This document shows, piece after piece, positions 37,901 to 42,813 of a DNA stretch of 42,813 nucleotides; position 1 is the first letter of the stretch, and each line of letters starts with the position of its first letter. The DNA is from Candidatus Eiseniibacteriota bacterium (lineage in GTDB: Bacteria; Eisenbacteria; RBG-16-71-46). The notes under the pieces are model-generated. The model had not been told where the DNA came from, ran no database searches, and worked only from the letters and a program-made list of their open reading frames with translations. Position numbers and translations under genes: made by a program. The stretch covers positions 1 through 42,813 of the forward strand of contig JADLGX010000375.1 in assembly GCA_020849095.1 (NCBI GenBank). Direction: 5' to 3'.

Positions 37901-38036
37901 CCGGCGCCCAGCGCATGGCCTCCGTCCACACGCGCGCCGAGTCTCCCCATGCCGCGAGCGTGTCGGCCGTCGAGGCGTGAACGGGGGGCGAAAAGCCGAG
38001 AGCGGCCACCAGTATGGCAAGGGCGAGAGTGCGCAT
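34902..38036 (-). CDS. Secreted CHAT domain protein with N-terminal TPR-like helical region
   Basis: Signal peptide MRTLALAILVAALGFSPPVHA; long helical Ala/Arg-rich region; CHAT dyad motifs VVHLATHG (His codon 35478-35480) and VVLSSCQSG (Cys codon 35181-35183), followed by GVLGMRRAFHLSGANAVIASRWSVSDEAT. Confidence 0.92.
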   Translation of the reverse strand: MRTLALAILVAALGFSPPVHASTADTLAAWGDSARVWTEAMRWAPVDSVTTLAIRHLESRPATDTLALSQFLYHRAYSRWMARRLRDDTALADAQRAATLRDLSAGRPTAFGADARVVASRIAAFRLDYERSARLALEVARWAEGGTPLDSMRAKEAHHLAAVARQAQGRTAEARSHFERAGQLYPALAPGGGPMALLSDHALFLSEIGELDEAEPLIGRALALAERASLRSAMLENVLSRMSTIQLRGGDLAESVESAWRSYDAASRRMGPDAVTTLLARVRPHNRLLQLGDHRGAFVEQRDLLPRLVRTLGDSHPTTISVRLAYAEVLLKLGQRDSARVQLALSQEAMTRAPQVASSNPMYAPLLEARFRRQEGEYAAAREWLSAPITLERRRDPTGERASTLLGEYLATIRVPADSLALRRAVAWLDTLADSTRIRRAPTWAFVRSALARAEHRVGWNTASWAHALAADDDAFANLRQEVRALPDARALQLLERHAEVLDAVVASAPPGADAARRTWDHVARSRSIVRDEVARRRPVTGNAGDSASTSAHRRWLTAQRRLARLSVSGAAHPDDPDTRARWTAASAEAENAERAFARLSRLAPTVRDTHALGASLASLAPGEALVGFAISDANVERRLVAFVAHAGEPGPHRVELGPTAPIEAALAAWTAELAQVPGAAADRAEARVRRFGERVRTMVWTPLERALGGASHVFLVPSSPLEDLPWLALPAPRGRYLADEAVAITVLASEADVAHERSTPATNGLLVLGGPDFGPGREPARNSASRELAPGAPCVQAVPVLGALPGTLDEARAISELWREGGEVRLLLGSDALEAEFKRNAPGHRVVHLATHGIVVGDDCDGASGAPAGSRGVGGVEALTARPRRPRTPTPAAPEARPATSPWLGRRVWLALAGANGSADSTRDDNDGLLTAEEAATLDLRDTDWVVLSSCQSGAPQGWSREGVLGMRRAFHLSGANAVIASRWSVSDEATRDWMLALYAARAQTHSASAAVREASRAVLAARRARHQGTHPFWWAAFTASGD

Positions 38037-38111
38037 CGCGGCATGATAGCGGAGCCGAGCGGCCGAAAGACGAGAAAAGTCGCGCCGAACGGGGACGCCC
38101 GGCGCAGTCAC

Positions 38112-39497
38112 TCAGCCCCGTTGGCGCATCACCTCCGCGATCCACCCCAGCACGAGCGTCGCGAACGCCGTGTTGGTCTCGCCGTTCGGGAAGTGCTGCA
38201 TGCTCTCGGCCCCAGTCGGCCAGTTCGCGAACACGTGGTCGGAACTCGGCAGAGACACGTAGCGCCCTCGTCCGGGGTGCGAGCGATTGACGATGTCCGC
38301 GATCAGTTGGTGGTCCACCGCGTAGCTCACGTAGTCGCTCTCGCCGTGCACGCTCAGCACGTGCGCGTCGATCCGCTCCCACAGCGCGGCGAAGTTCATG
38401 TCCTCGAGCTGCTCCCAGAAGCGCGCGGTCTTGCCGTTGAACTGGCCCCCCGGGAACACCGCGTCCACGGTCCCGGCCAGCTCGGGGTGATCGCGCTTCA
38501 CGTCCGCCGTGCTGACCTGGTCCTGGAACACGTACTCCATCACGCGTGAGGCCTGCCGCACGGTCTCGTCGATCTGGCCATACGACTGTCCGGCGAGCAG
38601 GTTCTGGTAGCGCATCACGTCGAGGAAGTACTCGTGCCACGTGCGGCCGACCACGCCGTAGAGCGCGATGCCGCGCACGGGAATCTCGGCTGCGATCACC
38701 GGGCCGAACGCGCCGCCCATGCTGTGCCCGAAGAGGTAGACCTGCGAAGTGTCCACGTCGGGCATGGCGCGCAGGGCGATCAGCGCCTGACGATAGATGT
38801 CGGCCTCGGTGACGAAGTCCACCTCGGAGAAGGGCCCGCCCTCGCTGTCTCCCACACCCGGCTTGTCCACGCGCAGGGTGACGAAGTCCGCGTGCGCGAA
38901 CGCCCGCAGGATGGGCGCGTCGAGCCCCGGCCCTTCGAGCGGGTAGTCGTACGACACCGGCGAGTAGCCCTGGATGAACAGCAGCGCCGGGTGCTTGCCG
39001 CTCTTGCGCGGATGAGTGGTGAGCGTCCGCATGCGATGGCCGTTGCTGACGACGTCGTCGTACACGACCGAGTACAGGGCGGTGCCGGGATCCCGCGGCC
39101 GTTCGACCGGCTTCGCGGAAACCGTGAGCCGCTTGCCGGCCCGGATCACGCCGAAGCTCACCGCTCGTCCGGCCTCCATCGCGGCCACGCGATCGGTGAA
39201 CCCTTCGAATGCGAGCGGCCGGCCGTCGAGCGTCACGAGCCAGTCCCCGGCCTTCAGGCCCGCCTTGTCGGCAGCTCCGCCCGCGACCGTGCCCTTGAGC
39301 ACGATGCCCGTTCCGGCGGGCAGCCCGAAGAAGTCGGCGGAGTCCGCGGGTGCCGGCGACAGCGCGATGCCGAGCGTGGAGCGGCGATGCAGGCCCGCGG
39401 CGTGGGCTTCGTCCGCGGCTGCGGAGAGCGTGAGGGCGGCGAGTGTGGCCAGGACGAGGTGGCGAGCGTTGCGCACGGCGAGCGAGTACGGCGGCAT
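38112..39497 (-). CDS. Secreted alpha/beta hydrolase with N-terminal PDZ domain
   Basis: N-terminal signal; PDZ GIVLKGTVAGGAADKAGLKAGDWLVTLDGRPL; hydrolase VTLRVDKPGVGDSEGGPF, nucleophile elbow GHSMGG, LSVHGESDYVSYAVDHQLIADIV, PSSDHVF. Confidence 0.9.
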   Translation of the reverse strand: MPPYSLAVRNARHLVLATLAALTLSAAADEAHAAGLHRRSTLGIALSPAPADSADFFGLPAGTGIVLKGTVAGGAADKAGLKAGDWLVTLDGRPLAFEGFTDRVAAMEAGRAVSFGVIRAGKRLTVSAKPVERPRDPGTALYSVVYDDVVSNGHRMRTLTTHPRKSGKHPALLFIQGYSPVSYDYPLEGPGLDAPILRAFAHADFVTLRVDKPGVGDSEGGPFSEVDFVTEADIYRQALIALRAMPDVDTSQVYLFGHSMGGAFGPVIAAEIPVRGIALYGVVGRTWHEYFLDVMRYQNLLAGQSYGQIDETVRQASRVMEYVFQDQVSTADVKRDHPELAGTVDAVFPGGQFNGKTARFWEQLEDMNFAALWERIDAHVLSVHGESDYVSYAVDHQLIADIVNRSHPGRGRYVSLPSSDHVFANWPTGAESMQHFPNGETNTAFATLVLGWIAEVMRQRG

Positions 39498-39544
39498 GGT
39501 CCCTCCCGGTGGGGCCGAACGGTGACGACGGGGAGCGTCGAGCG

Positions 39545-39564
39545 GCGCACGTTCACACGTGCGC
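39545..39564. other. Perfect stem-loop in intergenic region
   Basis: GCGCACGT-TCAC-ACGTGCGC, 8-bp stem with 4-nt loop. Confidence 0.5.
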
Positions 39565-39612
39565 GCGGCGCGTCACACGCGTGCGTCACCGAAGCGGAGA
39601 ACCCAACGACGA

Positions 39613-39652
39613 GAGCCGTCGCGCGGGCGCCGAACGCCACACGCGACGGCTC
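39613..39652 (-). terminator. Candidate terminator-like stem-loop downstream of the eight-repeat protein gene
   Basis: GAGCCGTCGCG (39613-39623) / CGCGACGGCTC (39642-39652), perfect 11-bp stem, with inner GGCG/CGCC pairing, 34 nt beyond the stop at 39687. No strong U-tract. Confidence 0.55.
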
Positions 39653-39686
39653 GAGGAGGCCGTCTCCGGCAAATATCGCCGTGCTC

Positions 39687-42113
39687 CTACTTCGCGCGCA
39701 CGATGCGCACGGTGCGCGCGTTCCCTCCCGCTTCGAGCCTGGCGAAGTACAGCCCTGCCGCGACCTCGTGGCCGCCATCGTCACGGCCGTCCCACTGCGC
39801 GGAGTGTTCGCCGGCTTCGAGGGTGCCGCCAACCAGCGAGCGCACGCGACGGCCGCTCGCGTCGTAGAGCGCGAGGGTCGCGCGGCCCGACGTGGCGAGC
39901 CCGAAGCGCAGCGTCGTGTTCGCGCCACGCGACGGGTTGGCGCTCGCGAGCGCGAGGAACGCACGCGGCGCGACGAAATCGTCCACGCCCAGCGTGCCGC
40001 TCGGGATGAGCGTCGCGACGGGCGACTCGTTGCCGTGCGAGTCCACGGCGCGGAGCTTGTACACGTATGGCGCGCCGGCCGCGTCGGCGTAGCCGGTGTC
40101 CGGCAGGTCCGCCACGAACGTCGCGGGCGACGGCACGAACGCCGCCGACGTGCCGCGATAGAGGCGGTAGCCCGCGAGGTCGGCCTCGGTGTTCCGGTTC
40201 CAGTGGAGCCGCGTCTGACCCGCTGCGTACTGGCCGGTGAGCGGCGCGGGCGCCGCGGGCGCGAGGTTGTCCACCGAGTAGCCCGAGTCGGGCGCCGAGT
40301 ACCAGCGGTCGGCGCTGAGCGACGTGCTCGAGCGCGCTTCGATCATGAACACGGTGCGCGGGAACGAGCCCGGCACCGAGTCGCTCATGGTCGTGGTCAC
40401 GAGGCTGTAGCTCGGCAGCGCGTCGGCGACCTGCGACGCGGCCAGCTCCCACGCGTAGTCCTGCGCCGCGGCGGGCAGCAAGAGCAGCGAACCGTCACGC
40501 GCGGCCGCGTCGGCGTCGTCGGTCATGCCGCGCACGAGCGCCTGCTGCTGCGCGAGCGCGGTGGGCACCGAACGCCAGAGGCGATACTCGGCGATGCCGA
40601 AGACCGGCTCCGCGTCGAGGTAACTGGCCGACCACGACACCTTCACGAAGCCGCCCTGATCGTTCATCACGTCCTTCACGCCGGAAATGGAGGGCTCGGG
40701 CTGGCCGAGCTGGCCGTAGCGCTCGACGCGCTGGCAGTAGAGGTCGAAGGAGGCCGTGCCGTGGTAGTCCTCCGCGACGAAGAGGCCGCCGCCCGCGCCG
40801 TCGGAGACGGAGGCCGCGCTGGACTGCGGCAGGTCGGCGGCGAGTACCGCCACGCCATTCGACGCCCACACCGTGGAGCCGGCGCCGCTCACGCGCTGCG
40901 CGAAGATGTCCGCGTACCAACCGCTGCGGTAGTCCTCCCGACAGATCAGCGCTCCGCCAAGGCCGTCCGCCGTGCAGATCGAACTCGACTGGATCCCGAT
41001 GGCCGAACTGATCGCGACACCGTCTGTCGTCCAGACCGTGGACCCACTGCCCGTGATGCGCTGGGTGTAGATGTTGGCGTCGCTGCCGCGAGTGTCGGTC
41101 CAGGAGACGATTCCGCCGCCGCTCCCGTCGGAGCAGAGTGCCGGACTGCTCTGGTTGGCCGTCGCCGTGCAGACCGCCTTGCCGTTGGCCGTCCAGGACG
41201 CGACGAGCGAAGAGGAGACGCGCTGCGCGTAGATGTCGTAGTCGACTCCGGACCGATAGTCCTGCCAGGCGAGGATCATTCCGCCCGCGCCGTCCGCGGT
41301 TCCTTGCAGCTGGGTTTGACTGCCCGGCTGCGAGCAGACGCTTGTGCCGTTCGCGGCGCCGGTCACGATGCCCGTGCTGGCGACCCTCTGAACGTAGATG
41401 TTGTAGTCCGTCGTATTGCGGAAGTCGATCCAGGCGATGAGGGCGCCGCCTGCATTGTCGGTGGTCACGACCTCGTTGCTCTGGACGTCGGCGGCGTTGC
41501 AGACGAGCACACCGTTGACGGTCCACTGTGGCGTGCCCGCGGAGTTGATGCGACGCACGTAGATGTCGGGGCCGGTCGCATTGCGGGTGTCCGCCCACGC
41601 GACGATCGCTCCTCCGCTGCCGTCCGTCGTGATGTCCGGATGCGACTGGTCGCCCGCCGACGTGCAGAGCGCGACGCCATTGGCGGTCCACTGCGCGACG
41701 CCGTTCGCGTTGAGCCGCTGCGCGTAGATGTCGGAAACCCCGGAACGAGCATCTCCCCAGGTGATGATCGCTCCCCCGGCCCCGTCGCTCACGAGGACGG
41801 GATTCGCCTGATCGCCGGTGACGACGGACACCGCGACACCGTTGGCGGTCCAGAGCGGAACGCCCGCGGAGCTGATGCGCTGGGCGTAGACGTCGGATGT
41901 TCCATTACGAAGGTCGCCCCAGGCGACGATCATTCCCCCCGCCCCGTCGGAGATGGCGGAGGGCTCGACCTGGTGGTTGGTCGCGGTGCACACCGGCACG
42001 TTGACCGTCGGATCGCCCGGCCACTCGGCAGAAGCCGGCGTGCCGTGGGCGGCGACGAGGAGGGCAGCGAGTGCGACGGGCCCGCTCAACGAGCGGAACG
42101 TGCGAGCGAGCAT
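39687..42113 (-). CDS. Secreted eight-repeat (propeller-like) protein with fibronectin-like region and C-terminal FlgD-Ig/T9SS-like module
   Basis: Signal peptide MLARTFRSLSGPVALAALLVAAHGTPASA; eight ~54-aa repeats of SDGAGGxIxxWxDxRxGxxDIYAQRxxxxGxxxWTxNGVAVC; C-terminus NPSRGANTTLRFGL...YDASGRRVRSL...WDGRDDGGHEVAAGLYFARL. Start trimmed from track ORF (42710). Confidence 0.88.
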   Translation of the reverse strand: MLARTFRSLSGPVALAALLVAAHGTPASAEWPGDPTVNVPVCTATNHQVEPSAISDGAGGMIVAWGDLRNGTSDVYAQRISSAGVPLWTANGVAVSVVTGDQANPVLVSDGAGGAIITWGDARSGVSDIYAQRLNANGVAQWTANGVALCTSAGDQSHPDITTDGSGGAIVAWADTRNATGPDIYVRRINSAGTPQWTVNGVLVCNAADVQSNEVVTTDNAGGALIAWIDFRNTTDYNIYVQRVASTGIVTGAANGTSVCSQPGSQTQLQGTADGAGGMILAWQDYRSGVDYDIYAQRVSSSLVASWTANGKAVCTATANQSSPALCSDGSGGGIVSWTDTRGSDANIYTQRITGSGSTVWTTDGVAISSAIGIQSSSICTADGLGGALICREDYRSGWYADIFAQRVSGAGSTVWASNGVAVLAADLPQSSAASVSDGAGGGLFVAEDYHGTASFDLYCQRVERYGQLGQPEPSISGVKDVMNDQGGFVKVSWSASYLDAEPVFGIAEYRLWRSVPTALAQQQALVRGMTDDADAAARDGSLLLLPAAAQDYAWELAASQVADALPSYSLVTTTMSDSVPGSFPRTVFMIEARSSTSLSADRWYSAPDSGYSVDNLAPAAPAPLTGQYAAGQTRLHWNRNTEADLAGYRLYRGTSAAFVPSPATFVADLPDTGYADAAGAPYVYKLRAVDSHGNESPVATLIPSGTLGVDDFVAPRAFLALASANPSRGANTTLRFGLATSGRATLALYDASGRRVRSLVGGTLEAGEHSAQWDGRDDGGHEVAAGLYFARLEAGGNARTVRIVRAK
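40700..41972 (-). repeat. Eight tandem ~54-aa protein repeats within the 39687..42113 gene
   Basis: Units begin at QVEPSAISDGAGG, QANPVLVSDGAGG, QSHPDITTDGSGG, QSNEVVTTDNAGG, QTQLQGTADGAGG, QSSPALCSDGSGG, QSSSICTADGLGG, QSSAASVSDGAGG. Confidence 0.9.
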
Positions 42114-42272
42114 GGATTGCCTCCGAGGGATGGACTGCGCGGTGGCCGGTATGGCCGACAAAAGCACAAACGACGTTCGGGGCCGAAATCGCACGCGAAA
42201 TCCGTCCCGTTGGCGCAGGGCCGACGAGGCCGACTCTGGTTCCGGGCCATGAGACTGGGTAGATTCCCCCAC

Positions 42273-42813
42273 ATGACGACCCGATCGCATTACCTCTGCG
42301 CGGCGCTCATCGCCGCACTCGCCGCACTCCCGTCCGAAGCCGCTTCGCCGCGCGCGAAGCGCGCCGCGCCGCCGACCACCGCCTATGCTCCCGGCGCGAC
42401 GCTCGCCTCGCTGCGATTCCCCGGGACGCCGGCCTTTGTCTCGGTCGCCAAGGACGTGATCGCGCTGCGCTTCGCGATCGACCCGAGCGGCGCCGCCAAC
42501 ACCGGGCTGTTCGAGGACGGCTGCCGGATTCCCTCCTTCGCGCCGGACACCCTGGCCGCCCGCATCGCAAGGCTCGATCGCCACCTGGCGGCGCTGCGCG
42601 CCATGCCGTGGCGCTCCTGGAGCGTGGACCGCCAGGTGGACTGGCGCTGGATCGTCGCCAGTGCCGATGAGGCGCGGCTGCAACTTGCCGACGAGCGGCT
42701 CTTCGCGCACCGCCCTGCCGCGTGGCTCGAGCCGGTCGCGAACACCTTCATCGCGCTCGTCACGTACGCGCCGGAGCGCGCGGACATCCGGAGGAAGCTC
42801 GCGCGCGGGATTC
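42273..42813 (+). CDS. Exported DUF885-like protein, N-terminal part (runs off window end)
   Basis: ATG 42273 opens MTTRSHYLCAALIAALAALPSEAASPRAKR...RIARLDRHLAALRAMPWRSWSVDRQVDWRWIVASADEARLQLADERLFAHRPAAWLEPVANTFIALVTYAPERADIRRKLARGI with no stop to the window end. Absent from the ORF track because it is truncated. Confidence 0.65.
   Translation, partial: MTTRSHYLCAALIAALAALPSEAASPRAKRAAPPTTAYAPGATLASLRFPGTPAFVSVAKDVIALRFAIDPSGAANTGLFEDGCRIPSFAPDTLAARIARLDRHLAALRAMPWRSWSVDRQVDWRWIVASADEARLQLADERLFAHRPAAWLEPVANTFIALVTYAPERADIRRKLARGI

Noticed and set aside
34902-38036. CHAT protease as part of a type III-E CRISPR (Craspase) or gasdermin defence system
   Set aside because: No Cas7-11-like gene, CRISPR repeats or gasdermin-like small ORF nearby, and the CHAT protein has a signal peptide.
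1-42813. Prophage, transposon, integron, CRISPR or retron elements
   Set aside because: No integrase, transposase, reverse transcriptase, Cas or structural phage motifs in any plausible reading frame; no regularly spaced short repeats seen.
1-42813. tRNA/rRNA genes
   Set aside because: No conserved rRNA segments or tRNA cloverleaf signatures recognised by eye. A tRNAscan/Infernal run would be needed to exclude short ncRNAs fully.

Overview
This is a 42.8 kb, very GC-rich bacterial chromosomal segment. It has few intergenic gaps and many long antisense shadow ORFs. I support about 28 protein genes, two of them cut by the window edges, and see no rRNA, tRNA, CRISPR array, transposase or phage module. 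Most products are predicted to be exported or membrane-bound. (1) Six secreted proteins end in a similar ~80-aa C-terminal module of FlgD-Ig/T9SS-sorting type: a GH16 glucanase, a triple-repeat FG-GAP-like protein, a beta-helix/metzincin protease, an NTF2-like protein, a CARDB lipoprotein and an eight-repeat protein. (2) There are three PknB-type Ser/Thr kinases (one truncated by the window edge; the two complete ones carry TolB/PD40-like propellers), plus an apparent kinase N-terminal remnant. (3) There are multi-domain peptidases and hydrolases: M29, M13, an M1-M28-PDZ fusion coupled to a ChaN-PDZ protein, and a secreted CHAT protease next to a PDZ-alpha/beta hydrolase. (4) A membrane-anchored LuxR-type regulator sits next to a DUF4199 protein whose N-terminus it resembles. 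Gene content is compatible with an Eisenbacteria/FCB-like lineage, but that is inference. I found no clear-cut defence or mobile system. The best leads are the recurrent C-terminal module, the LuxR/DUF4199 pair with its mutually exclusive hairpins, the M1-M28-PDZ/ChaN-PDZ coupled genes, the kinase remnant, and two apparently unnamed repeat architectures. All family calls are from motif reading by eye; no database searches were run.
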